Shown here: positions 10,577 to 20,954 of the stretch, in pieces
Layout of the letters: each line of letters starts with the position of its first letter
Numbering within the stretch: the first letter of the stretch is position 1
DNA from: Castanea sativa
Lineage: Eukaryota > Streptophyta > Magnoliopsida > Fagales > Fagaceae
Reading direction: 5' to 3'
Length of the DNA stretch: 64,000 bases
Assembly: GCF_040712315.1 (NCBI RefSeq)
Contig: NC_134017.1
Span: 59,000,636-59,064,635 of the forward strand
Made by a program: the position numbers and the translations under genes
The notes under the pieces: model-generated
The model's database searches: none
What the model saw: only the letters and a program-made list of their open reading frames with translations
What the model was told of the DNA's origin: nothing

Positions 10577-10984
10577 CAAGTCTACAAAGTGGACGACCTG
10601 ATGGCCAAGTCCACAAAGTGGACGACCTTATTGCTAAGTCCACAAAGTGGACGAGCTTATTGCTAAGTCCACAAAGTGGACGGCCTCACACCTAAGTCCA
10701 CAAAATGGACGGCCTCACGTCTAAGTCCACAAAGTGGATGACCTTATGTCTAAGTCCACAAAGTGGACGGTCCCATGGCTAAGTCCACAAAGTGGACGAC
10801 CTCTTGGCTAAGTCCACAAAGTGGACGGCCTCACGCCTAAGTCCACAAAGTGGACGATCTTATGTCTAAGTCCACAAAGTGGATGGTCCCATGGCTAAAT
10901 CCACAAGGTGGATGACCCTATTCCTAAGTCCACAAAGTGGACGACTTTATTGCTAAGTCCACCAAGTGGACAACCTCGTCACTA
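10577..10984 (+). repeat. 14-unit tandem array of a 29-bp hairpin repeat
   Basis: The unit is AAGTCCACAAAGTGGACGAC plus nine variable bases such as CTTATTGCT, repeated head to tail about 14 times without spacers. Each unit holds GTCCAC-AAA-GTGGAC, a perfect 6-bp stem with a 3-nt loop. Changes gather in the last 9 bases; the stem mostly stays intact, and some units keep it in modified form (TCCACAAAGTGGA). The array lies between the pol stop and the antisense gene, in the element's 3' untranslated region. Tandem arrays there are known from Tat/Ogre-type plant elements and can seed satellite DNA. Confidence 0.95.
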
Positions 10985-11591
10985 AGTACGCAGTGCACAG
11001 GGGCAACAAAGTACTGAACCCGTCATCTACCCGTGTCAGCCGATGAAGCTGACGCCGCCATATATAAAATAACGGATATATGGCAAACATCTTAAAATAA
11101 GTCATTAATTAGCTAGAAGAGAAGGTGACGGCATTGTTCATAAAAGTGACGGATATATGGCAAATTGATAAATCGAATTGAATCAACTGAGAAAGCTGAC
11201 GCCGTTAAAAGTTGACAGGCATACAAAGTTTTGATCCAACGACGTTGCCCATGAGGCTAACGAAATCATAAAAACAACCCGAAGTCTCAGCTGAAAAGAA
11301 GCTGACGCCGTTACTACCTCAACAAACAAGAGAAACAACGCCGTCACCCCTATGCTGACGGGCTCGTCACGAGCAAGCGGTTTTAACTTGGAATATAACA
11401 AGAAAGAAACACACTTGGAATATAACAAGAAAGAAATATATTTGGAATATAAAACGACATATTAAGATTAAGGCAAATACTCTCTTTACAAAAGCCTGGA
11501 GAAATGGGCGTCAAGCATTAAAAATTGTCTACACCTTTAAAAAATAAAAATAAAAAATAAATAAAAAAAAAAGAAGGAAAAGTGCTAAGGT
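10985..11591 (+). other. Noncoding spacer of the Tat element rich in TGACG
   Basis: No gene is seen. GCTGACG, GTGACGG or the reverse CGTCAGC/CGTCAC recur about ten times between 11020 and 11370. Two copies of TTGGAATATAACAAGAAAGAAA-like sequence occur at about 11388-11440, and an A/T-rich run at about 11540-11580. The TGACG motif enrichment matches the LTRs and the antisense gene. Confidence 0.6.
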
Positions 11592-13895
11592 TCATGAAGT
11601 CGGGGGATCTTGAGACCTTCCATCATCATCAACAACAAAGGGCTGGACGCAAGGGATAGAAGGGCTGACGACACATAGATCGTTGCTAGAAGGATTTGCT
11701 GGAGTCAAGCTGACGAGTTGGTCGGCGGCTGGCTGAGCAAGGACAACGCTGTCATCCCTCTGGTTAGCATCATCACCTTCCTCATTGACAGTATCGCCTG
11801 CAGGGGTTGACGGGATAGACTCATCCATGGAAATCTTTGATAAATCCAAGTCAGGATGAATGGATTTCACTTGCTTTAAGAAGTCCTCAAACCCGTCCCC
11901 ATAGTAGGCGACATAAGCGTCGATGAAGGATGACGAGTCCTTAAACTCCATCACTGCGTCATTCCTGGTCGTTTCCACCTGGACTAGGATGGACTTCAGC
12001 TCTTTCTCTGCCGTCAGCTTAGCTTCTTCTTCCTGCTTACGTCGATGGCTTTCCTCCGCCAGCTTTTCCTTTAAATCCTTCAGCTCCGCACCCAAGATAC
12101 GGTTTGCATCCTTGTATTGCGCTTGACCGTCAACCAGATACTTGATGCGCTCATGCAGACGAGCAATCACCCCTCCTTGGCAGAGCACCTATCTGACAAA
12201 GCCTTCATGCGAACCATAGCCTACATAGAAAAAGATAAAACTAGGTCAGAACATTAAGATTGGTCAGGCACCAAAGTAAAGAGAGAGGCATACCCTAGTG
12301 AGATCAAAAAGGCCCGACGCCCCTATCTCGTCAGTAGCCTGCTCCGCACAAGGATCCATCTCTTCATCCTCTAAGATGGAGTTCGTCACCTCCATAGCAT
12401 AATCTTTGTGGGTTAATAGGCGACGTACGGATCCTTGGGTGATGGGGCCTGACGAAGTCATCGGTCCCTTACTTGCCCCATGAACGGACCTGGGAAGTGA
12501 CGGCCTCTTTGAGGACTTGTCCTTGGGAGTCGGGGCAACCTTCTTCCTGGGAAGGTCATCCTTGCCATCAGGTTTCCTTTTGGCCCCGGACCTCCCGACG
12601 GGCTTCGGGGCAGATGGCGGGGTCAACTCGCCCCTAGCCTTCTCTTGTTCCTTCTTCTTAGCAGCAGCGGCAGCACGTACCCGTTGCTTAGCTGACTCCA
12701 TTTCTGTAAAGGATAAAGGTTAGAAAAAAGACAGCGTTAGGATAAAGACAAAAAACTGAGAGACACTCACGCCGACGGGAATAAGCGTTTAGTTTGCAAG
12801 CTTCCTCCGTCGGCTCGGGACCGTCACAATACAAATGTAAAGTATCTAGCGTGATTAAGTCCCGACACTTTTGCTCGTCCAAGGGGATGGCCGTCACTCG
12901 CCGAATAAAATCCTCTTGCTCCGCGGTAATGCGCGAACGATTATTAGTTGCAATAAAAGATGACCAGTTAGAAGACCGAATAGGTAGACAAAGCAAGAAG
13001 GCTGACGGGGTTAACCTGAATTTCTAACATGTGCCCAGGTGTTATCAAAACCAATGAGCATTGACTCTCATTCCTCCTGACGACATACCCAGTTCGTCCC
13101 CTCTACAAAGAAATATCTGCCCTTCCATTTCCTATTGGAATCGGGCATGTCTGACACCAATTTCAACTCTTTTTCCCTCACTGCAAAATGTTACACTCCC
13201 TTTGACGAGGAGATGTGCTGAGGGTGGTAGCACCAAAAGAGCTCGTCCAAGGTTAACTGACAGTTCCCACCACTCAGACGACCCCACAGGATCTCGGCAC
13301 CAATAAAGGTTCGCCAGGCGTTGGTGGTAATCTAGCTGACGGATATCCCCAAAAAATTAGCCAGCTGACGATGCAACGCAGTCAGTGGCAACCTTAATCT
13401 GGCAACGAACATGGCATCATACATGCCTACATCCGTGGTTCGTCCCGAATAACACCTCTCACCTTCCTCGGGAAGGCGGATGGGGATGTCGTCTGGTATT
13501 TGGTAACGAGACCGCGAACTCTTGAAGACATTTTCCGACATCGTTGGAAGGAACTTGTTGACGAACCACTCTAGAGGTAGGATGAAGGGACAATCATCAC
13601 CAGAAGCTCTCGAGGTACTCTCTAAGGCTTCCTCGTCGTCGTCACTCTGACCCTCGTCACTGGTACTGCCTTTTTCATTGATCCTCTGGTCTCCGTCATC
13701 TACCCTCTCTTCTCCACCGTCCTCGCTCACCCCACTTTCTTTAGAACTCCCTACTTCCCCGTCAGAAGGAGTTGATGTTTCCCTTTCTGACAACCAGGAT
13801 AGGCCCTCCGCGGGCTCACGGCCTGATTGGAAGACTTCGTCGTAACCCGCTCCGTCGCGGATTGACGATTGATCACTCGTCGTCTCCCTAGACAT
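11592..13895 (-). pseudogene. Antisense spliced accessory gene inside the Tat element
   Basis: Exon a starts at ATG 13895: an acidic Ser/Asp/Glu-rich N-terminus, then the 'putative gypsy type transposon' domain (PF04195-like) from FILPLEWFVNKFLPTM to RLPLTALHRQLANFLGISVS. After TAG at 13332-13334 the domain continues in the same frame (NAWRTFIGAEILWG, DMPDSNRKWKGRYFF) to about 13021, with further stops. Later exons are 12996-12771 (EQEDFIRRVTAIPLDEQKC), 12703-12294 (Lys/Arg-rich, nuclear-signal-like) and 12220-11592 (coiled coil KDLKEKLAEESHRRKQEEE, acidic tail). Introns 12770-12704 and 12293-12221 have GT/AG ends with pyrimidine tracts. A one-G deletion near 12185 shifts the last exon. Antisense ORFs in this position are known for the Tat clade; the protein's function is unknown. 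Confidence 0.75.
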
Positions 13896-14309
13896 CTGGC
13901 TACCTACAAGCGATGGGCTTTTATTCTAAGATCCTAGGCAGACGACTTTACTAAAAGGCATTGCTAGAAAAATAAAAAGGTAAAGTGAAGGGAACTTACG
14001 AGTAGAAGGACGGCCTTAAGAAGCTGATGGCAATCTGGTAGACGGTGCGATAAGATTAGCAGTAACGTTCTCTTTCTCTCGGAATGAACAGGATGTGAAA
14101 AGTGGAAAAAAGGTGGAAAAATGAAATATATATATATATAGGAGAAAGAGGGCGCGAAAGACGAAGCGACATGCTCGTCCAGACACGGAGCCAATCAGTC
14201 CAAGACATGTGTCCCACCATTTAATGAAGACGGCACGAATTACCACGCATGAACCGTTTCCCCAATAACGTCAACTCCACAACCCGTCATCCACAGCTGA
14301 CGGGATAAT
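13896..14309 (-). promoter_or_regulatory. Candidate promoter and leader of the antisense gene
   Basis: On the minus strand a TATA run lies at 14142-14127, about 235 bp before ATG 13895. A candidate 5'UTR intron follows, with donor CTCGTAAGTTCC near 14003 and acceptor TTTTTCTAGC near 13966. No other gene is seen. The short minus-strand ORFs here (YIYIYF) only read through the TA run. Confidence 0.4.
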
Positions 14310-14323
14310 GGAGTAGGGGCAGC
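14310..14323 (+). other. Polypurine tract
   Basis: GGAGTAGGGGCAGC lies directly before the 3' LTR start TGATAGTGG, where plus-strand synthesis would be primed. Confidence 0.65.
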
Positions 14324-15023
14324 TGATAGTGGTGGTTTTACAAGTTGCTAATACTTTAAGAAGGCTGACGGGAGTATCGAGTCCGTCAGCCATGGTCACT
14401 AGAACATCTCCTTTTGACGTTCGCAGCTACGCCCCATACGTGACAGCTTTGGGTTGAAGTATCAGCTGACGGAGTGAGAGCTTAGGGTCCCAAGCTGACG
14501 GAGTCAAAGCTTAGGGTCCTAAGCTGACGATCTTGTCCGAGACACACGTAGGCTGACGACCGCATAGGAGATGTACGTAGGGTGACGACCTTAGGAGGTA
14601 AAAGCTGAAGTGGTAACCCGACCTTCATCCTTAACCTGTTTTGTCCTCTACGTATGTGCATACAAGGAAAGTTCTTGCGCTACACACTCGGCCCTAATCA
14701 AGAAGATTCCTATAAGGAAAAGGGCTCTAGGTGATACACAAAATCCATAAATTACTCTCCTAGAAGGAAATTACTTCCTCACCAAGGCGCTTATTTCGGA
14801 TCCATGCCACTATATATACCCCAAAATCCTCATAAGCCAAGGTATGCATAATTAACTCGACTCTGGCATTCTAGGGTTGTAAACAGACTCTAACTTGACC
14901 TTCGGAGGGTTTTTGGCCGGCACCACACCGGTGCCCTTTGTTGGTCTTGTCTGTTGTTGTGCAGGTGTTGTTTCGAGTAAGGTGAGTACCACGTGACAAC
15001 TGGTGGATTTCCGTTCATCATCA
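14324..15023 (+). repeat. 3' LTR of the Tat element
   Basis: 700 bp, same ends as the 5' LTR and about 97.7% identical by hand comparison, followed by the TSD ATAAA (15024-15028). Differences lie mostly between 14450 and 14780. Confidence 0.95.
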
Positions 15024-15028
15024 ATAAA

Positions 15029-16533
15029 AGATGCTTATCTTTTCCATGCTAACAAATCATGCATTTCCCCATATGTATTACCAAATATGATGCACTTTTC
15101 ATAAATAGTCATATATATAATAGGGTCACAACACAATACTCTTTAGGAAAACATAATCCCATAAATAATTTTTCCCAAAATGTGTTTGACCCAAAAACAA
15201 TGTTTATGCAACATGATTATTTTCCAAAAATCTCATCAAAAAGCTACTTACCTTGGAAGACCAACCAATTTTACCTCCATCGGGCATCACCCAAAGCAAG
15301 CCATCCAATCAGTAAGTCCATCACCAAGAATCTCAAAACCTAGAAACACAATGATCAAGCCTATCAATAACAAGGCCTTTCACAAAGTACCATCAAACCT
15401 GTCTCCATAGATTGAAAATGGTCCCTTAAAATAAAACTGAGGGTCTAAAGCCTAACCTGACTATCCCAAGGCATCAATTCCCAAAGGGTATCAAATAAGC
15501 ATACAAGTGAATCAAATGACCATAACACAACCAAAGCATTTTAATACACTACCGCAAACAATGTGTATTTATTATATAACATAAAACACATCAATTCAAA
15601 ATAGAGGTAGCATATCTCATGAGTTTTCTTTGGGTACCAAGTGATTAAACCAAACCATTATTAAAATTAACAAAGTAAAACACATGTCGAACAAATGCAA
15701 GAATTTACAAGTCAACCCACTCAACAAAGGTTTTATGTAAAATCCACAAAATCCCAACATACTTGTCATACTTTTAGATTTACTACATAACAGGTGAGCC
15801 CTTTTGTAAAAATCGTTTGATCCATGAAAATTTATCTGATTAACTTAAAATTAAATAGGGATAAGCTGTTATATGTGTAGTATGTACCATAAAAAATTCA
15901 GCTCAAAATAATTTTTTTTATAATTTATTAAAAATCACGCAGTGCATCTGACTCAAGAAAAATACTAAAATTTTAAGACTATGCCAAAAGCTTTGAGACT
16001 TTATTAACCTTAAAGCTACATAAGTTAGCTCAAATTAACAACTAGGATTATAACTCGTAACCTCATATAACAATTATCAAGAAAACAATTCAAGCAATCC
16101 AACCCCAAACACTTGGCATGTACAAGCACATTCTCAAACCACTACGGCAAGTAATAGTTAACATTTCATCAACTTCTTACATATGACAAAAATCATTCCA
16201 ACAACACAACTCAAAACAGAAAAATCATCATAAATCACACAAAAGTCAGCTCCTCCTTCATCCAATAAACCAAGTGCCCAAAACGTCCATGGTTGAATAC
16301 CCTAATACCAACTATCACATGCCCACACCTCAAAACCACCCCCAAAAATTGTAGTTAACACTACCAAAGTGTTATCCCCAACCATTGGATCAACCCCACA
16401 TGAGCATTGAGCCATAAATGAAATAATCAAAGAAGTGGGTCAATGGAAAACTCACCTTAAAATCATATATTGGGTAGCCAAAACTCATGGAAGATCATAC
16501 TTGTTGGATGCAAGTTATAGAGGAGGTTATTTG
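15029..16533. other. Middle piece of the long solo LTR; no gene
   Basis: This belongs to the solo LTR 3326-18309. Read on the minus strand it runs on smoothly into 4372 once the Tat element is removed. The plus-strand ORFs around 15059-15410 (e.g. MHFPICITKYDALF) lack any recognisable domain and are treated as chance. Confidence 0.6.
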
Positions 16534-17934
16534 TGTTAGGATGTGTGCCCTTAAATCCTATTATATGATGCTATGTATGACATTATATATGACTTAATGT
16601 TGTGTTTAATAAAGTTGTTCTATTATTATCTAAAAATAATGGTAATATGAATATTGGGACATTATCATATAGTCCATGAGATGCATAGTATGTGATTTAG
16701 TCATAGAAGATATAAATCACAAGTTCTTTGTAAACTCAGAATTTTAGTTTATAGTCGGTGATGAAATTGGGCATTTCATCTGCGAAGACTATAACATATC
16801 AATTAAGATGATTTGTCTTGATCATGGAATTTGAGATTTCTAGTTGGTATGTTGATATGTTTTAAGAGTTAAGACATATTGAACTGGACCGCTGTGAGAT
16901 TTATTATTCTGCTAACGACTGTCAAATGAATAATAAACTCACAACTTCTATTTGCATGAACTCTTAATCCTGAGAGAATAATGGACTTGATCATGAGATG
17001 TAAGTTGCTTTGATATATCAGGAGTGAGATCTAAATTAACGGTCAAAACCTCAATATGTTGGGCAACCACATTTAGTGTTGATGGAACATATATTCTCAA
17101 GATGGAATTCATAGTCTCTTAACGGGGATACAAAATATTCCCTTGAGATAAGTTTAATGGGTTTGTTATTCAGAGAGTTAGGTCTCACCACTTTGGTAAG
17201 GAGTTACTAAAGTATATATTTATGGAATTAGATTTCATGAATATATGAAGAATAACTTAAAGGATTAAACTGGGTACCCAAGGAATCAAGATGTAGTAAT
17301 CTACAAAGTGGCAGTCCACATTCATGACTTTGTATTACTACGAATATTTTATGAAGGGGTTGCATGTACAATAAAGTCTTGGGATATAATTTATAAATAA
17401 GGCCTAGAGTGCAATTATATTTATATAGTGGTATTAAATATAATTAATGGTAATTTTGAACTTGTCAAGAGTTGACAAAAAAGCCTAAGGCCCATTGGAG
17501 CTAGTATTTTATTGATCCCTTTTGGTCCCACTCCAAGCCACACACTTAAGCCCAATTGGAAAGGTCCAAAAGGCCAGCCCAATTAGATAATCAGTTAGAT
17601 ACAAAGGGAAAAACATGCAGAATTTTCTGTAGGGGAATTGTAAGAACACTACTGTGAGGTGGTGTAAGTGAGTGTTAGACACTTTGACATTCTCCATTTG
17701 AAAACTAATTGAGAGACCACACGTCTTGGGCGTTGGTGGAATTGGAGTGAAGATTGAAAATGTTCCCAAGTGCTTCTGATCTTCGGTTTTGAAATTCACC
17801 GCTCCAAGGTACACTATATTGTTCTCAAATTCTTAAAATTATATAATGCATGTTAACATTTATGAATGAAGTAGATCCGTTATTTTTCCGCTATGTATGT
17901 TTTGTATGCGATACGAACATGTTATTTTCCATCA
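16534..17934 (+). mobile_element. Solo LTR, copia (Tork/Tnt1-like) type
   Basis: It starts TGTTAGGATGTGTGCCCTT and ends TTATTTTCCATCA, 1,401 bp. Flanks are ATTTG (16529-16533) and AATTG (17935-17939), a one-mismatch 5-bp duplication. The TGTTAGGATnTGTGCCC start is typical of a common plant copia LTR group (from memory). No coding region and no second copy in the window. Confidence 0.65.
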
Positions 17935-18314
17935 AATTGAAGTGGTGGTAAGGATATAGAACCTTCTATGGTTTAGCCATGGAGGGCGGTGAGAAACAAG
18001 AAGAGAGAAAGATACAAAAGAGAAGACAAGGGAGAGGGAGAGAACGTGTAGGCTTGGGTGGTGGGGGGGGGGGTGGCTGACTTATGGGAGGGTGCTTAAT
18101 TACAAGTTTGCAATAAAAATATCTTGTGGTAAATTACCACTTCACCCTTAAGGTTCCTCCCATATTTCATCTAACCCCATAAATCACTTAAGTATTCATA
18201 AGTCCTCCGTAAAATAGTTAAACACACAAATAAATAAATAAAACTACAATTTAGATATTTTTCCCTTTCAAAAGAAAATTGCTTTAGAAAAAATATTTGG
18301 GGTGTTACACTAAG

Positions 18315-20440
18315 TATACTATCAAGCTTAAAATTGTGAGATGAAGTACACAACTCATCACTGCCAATATGAGTAATAGGTAGCTCTTGACCATTGCTAA
18401 CAATCACTGTTTCAAATCCTAAAGTAGGTTGTTGTTGCAGTGAAAGATTAGCCAAGTTAAGTGTCACATGATCAGAACAACTAGTGTTTGTGAGCCAACC
18501 ATTAGCAACATGAACTTGAGATGAATTGGCTACCATTGCTGCAAGTTTTGATTGAGCATGCTTGCCTTGAAACGCAAAATCCATCTGGTGATATCTGTCT
18601 AAAGCCACATGTCTATTCTTTCCATAGATCTGACATTGTGGTCGTTGAGTCTGACCCTGAAAACTTGGAGACCTTGATTGACTAGATGGAGATTGATTCG
18701 ACTGAGAGAGATTGTTGTTGAAGTTGCCATTTGGATTGGTACTATAACCACCAATGAAATTGCCTCTACCTCCGTATCCTCCATAACCTCTCTGATTGTT
18801 GTTTCTACCTCTTCCTCTACCAAATCCTTGAGATTGGTAATTAGCAACCATTTCCATGGATGAGGCATCAATCACACTAGATCTCTTCTTAATAGCTCTT
18901 TCTTTAGCATTGAGAAGAGTATTGAGTTCCTCTATAGTGAGAACATCACTATAAGTCCTTATAGCAGAACTAAATGAATCATATTTTGATGGCAAACCAT
19001 CAAGGGCAACATGACGCCGTTCTTCATCATCAACAATCATTGATACAACAGTCAATTTATCTCTGATTTGCTTAATTTTCTGAAAATACACATCAATTGA
19101 ATCAGTACCTTTCTTCACAGCATTTAATTCATTTTTTAGACTCATCACACTAGACCTAGAAACTGAAGCAAAATACTTATCCAACACCTTCCAAACACTT
19201 CTACTAGATTTCTATCCCACAATGAGAGTAAGAATAGAAGGAGAAAGTGTGGAATTAAGGAAGGTGACAGTGCCTATTCACGATTCTTCCAACTGAGAAA
19301 GGCAGGATTAAGCTCAGTAATAAAATTACTAAAGGAATCCTTCAAGAACTGATCTGGTGCCATAGCAAATTCATCAATGGCATCGATTGTTAAGGTCATA
19401 TTTTATATGTAATTGGCTAATTCTTTGACAAAATGCACTTTACTTGTAAGTGGGTAAATCTAAGTTGGATTTAATGTATTAATAAGTATGTTGTTCAATC
19501 ATATCAAGTGATTTCATTAAAGACATTAAGGTTGATCCGAGAAACAAGTAAAGAAAAGTCTTTTCATTAAGTCTCAACACTAGCTCGACAGATACTGCTA
19601 TCGAAGATTAATGAAGAAGCTCAACACAAGCTCTATCTATCGAGATCTACGATTTTAGAATTTTCAGATTTGAAATTCAGCCCATGATGAATTGTTTGAT
19701 TAGGGTTTCTTTCCTTACAATCCTAGTCATATATAAGGCTTATTTTAAAAGTAATCAAGTATGGAAACAAAGACCTAGAATTCATATACTCTGTGTGAAG
19801 CTACTGGTTTGTACGCCTTAGGGTTTTGTAAACAAGTGCTTCCTGATCTTCATCGTTTATGAAGTGAAGAACTTTGCAACCAATAACAATCATTCAAGAT
19901 GTTAGAGTTAGTCATGTACAAGAATCCGTGCAAAGGAGTTGGTCACGAATTTGAGATTTGTGCAACAAAGGAAAGAAGGTTACTACAAGATCAAGTTCAA
20001 TTAGGTATTGGAGCAAAGGTTCAATTGTAAGTTGGTATTTTGGAATAAGCCATGGTAGTGGCAAGATTCCTCATACTTGTAACCGCTTGATTATTGATTA
20101 GTGGATTCTTGAGAGTAGTGACCTTATATTCACCTGGTAGGATTTTTGCCTTACAAGAGGTTTTCCCCATTTGTCAACAAATCACTGTGTCAATTTAATT
20201 TCCGCTGCATTTAGTTTATTTGGTGATTTGTTGGTGCCTCCATGATGTGCATGTAATTTGACCTAATTAATTAACTTTGGTAATTGAATGAATTAATCGG
20301 GTCAATCTATCTTAACCCAACATCGATCATAGAGTAAGTCTCCAAAGCTACTTCAATCTGATGCTTCTAAACGGTGTAATTGGAGTAATCAAGCATAACA
20401 GACATCATGGATGACATATTGAGAGTAGTAGCAGTGAGGG
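18315..20440 (-). pseudogene. Copia gag and protease remnant
   Basis: Minus strand, interrupted at 20322-19388 by a solo LTR. The N-terminal gag (DYSNYTV-stop-KHQIEVALETYSMI) lies at about 20400-20330; it resumes with AIDEFAMAPDQFLKDSF at about 19380. The UBN2-type capsid (ALDGLPSKYDSFSSAIRTYS) is at about 19020-18950, and a Gly/Arg/Asn-rich linker at about 18840-18690. The zinc knuckle is degenerate, CQIYGKNRHVALDRYHQ, with Cys and Gly ligand positions lost. The protease site reads NTSCSDHVT where D-T/S-G is expected. The frame then meets the CTAAG insertion. Stops at TGA/TAG codons and frame changes between 19350 and 19190 show it is dead. Confidence 0.88.
19388..20322 (+). mobile_element. 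Solo LTR with perfect TSD TCGAT
   Basis: It starts TGTTAAGGTCATATTTTATA and ends CTTAACCCAACA, 935 bp, flanked by TCGAT at 19383-19387 and 20323-20327. The start and much of the body match the LTR at 41039-42032, so both belong to one copia family (SIRE-like). Removing it rejoins the gag frame of the host copia element. Confidence 0.88.
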
Positions 20441-20539
20441 ATTGATGTGTGTGATGGAATTAGCCATTGTAGGTACAATAGTGGAAGTAGGAGATGAGGT
20501 TGAAGATGAATTTGGATTTGGAAACGGTAAGGAAGCTTA

Positions 20540-20551
20540 GCTCCGATACCA
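20540..20551 (-). other. Primer-binding site of the nested copia element
   Basis: The minus strand reads TGGTATCGGAGC, one base off the classic initiator tRNA-Met site TGGTATCAGAGC, directly after the LTR end. Confidence 0.85.
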
Positions 20552-20882
20552 TGAACAATTCTAAATAGAAGATATTCTTTTATTGCATAAAATGGCTAAC
20601 CAAATACATCTAAAAATCCAACCATGTTTATATACCCACGCAGAGGAGAGAGAAGGCTAGCTAAAAAGGTGGAAATCTATTGTAACAGATTTAACAGACT
20701 AACAACCATATACACGTACAAAATAGAGATTAGGAGTCAATAATAGAATAATGAAACGTTGCGTTTTCTAGCCTCAGTTACAAGCTTATGATTCTAAGTG
20801 ACAAAGTGCGTTTTACTAAAATGATATAGTGCTAGGGGCTGACTACAGCCTATTCAGGGGTTTCAAATGAGCTCCGTAACTC

Positions 20883-20884
<2 letters not shown>
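20552..20884 (-). repeat. 5' LTR of the nested copia element
   Basis: The minus strand runs from TGGAGTTACGGAGC at 20884 to AATTGTTCA at 20552, 333 bp. It contains a TATA box (GGGTATATAAACATGG, about 20640-20625) and an AATAAA-like signal (GCAATAAAAGAAT, about 20590). The outer end abuts a TA microsatellite, so no TSD can be read, and the TG start is set from the motif. Confidence 0.75.

Positions 20885-20954
<70 letters not shown>
20885..20954. repeat. (TA)n microsatellite followed by a T-run
   Basis: About 50 bp of alternating TA, then about 16 T. It marks the outer edge of the copia LTR. Confidence 0.95.

Larger units (their letters stand above)
4373..15023 (+). mobile_element. Complete Ty3/gypsy Tat-lineage LTR retrotransposon
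   Basis: The element has two 700-bp LTRs, both starting TGATAGTGG and ending CATCA. It is flanked by ATAAA at 4368-4372 and 15024-15028. In order it has PBS, gag, protease, RT, RNase H, a second RNase H, integrase, a 29-bp tandem array, an antisense accessory gene, a purine tract and the 3' LTR. By hand count the LTRs differ at about 16 of 700 positions (12 transitions, 4 transversions) with no indels, so insertion was recent compared with the surrounding layers. gag-pol has four in-frame stops and an altered RT active site, so this copy cannot move on its own. The extra RNase H and the antisense ORF place it in the Tat clade. Confidence 0.95.
3326..18309 (-). mobile_element. Long solo LTR (gypsy type), itself interrupted twice
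   Basis: Minus-strand ends are TGTAACACCCC (18309) and GGCTTCGAGGCGTGACA (3326), flanked by CTAAG duplications. Without the nested elements (4373-15028 and 16534-17939) it is about 2.92 kb long, in pieces 18309-17940, 16533-15029 and 4372-3326. No coding frame, PBS or second LTR is visible, so it is best read as a solo LTR left by recombination between the two LTRs of a larger element. The TGTAAC/GTYACA ends fit plant chromovirus LTRs (inference). A G11 run lies at about 18063-18073. The small ORFs in these pieces are not convincing. Confidence 0.75.

Noticed and set aside
10577..10984. 29-bp direct repeats resembling a CRISPR array
   Set aside because: Units are contiguous with no unique spacers, variation lies within the unit, and the context is a plant retrotransposon.
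14016..14246. Two minus-strand ORFs of 76 codons beside the 3' LTR
   Set aside because: They read through a TA run in the candidate promoter of the antisense gene.
15059..15410. Two overlapping plus-strand ORFs of 94 and 76 codons
   Set aside because: They lie inside the long solo LTR, show no domain and no codon pattern.
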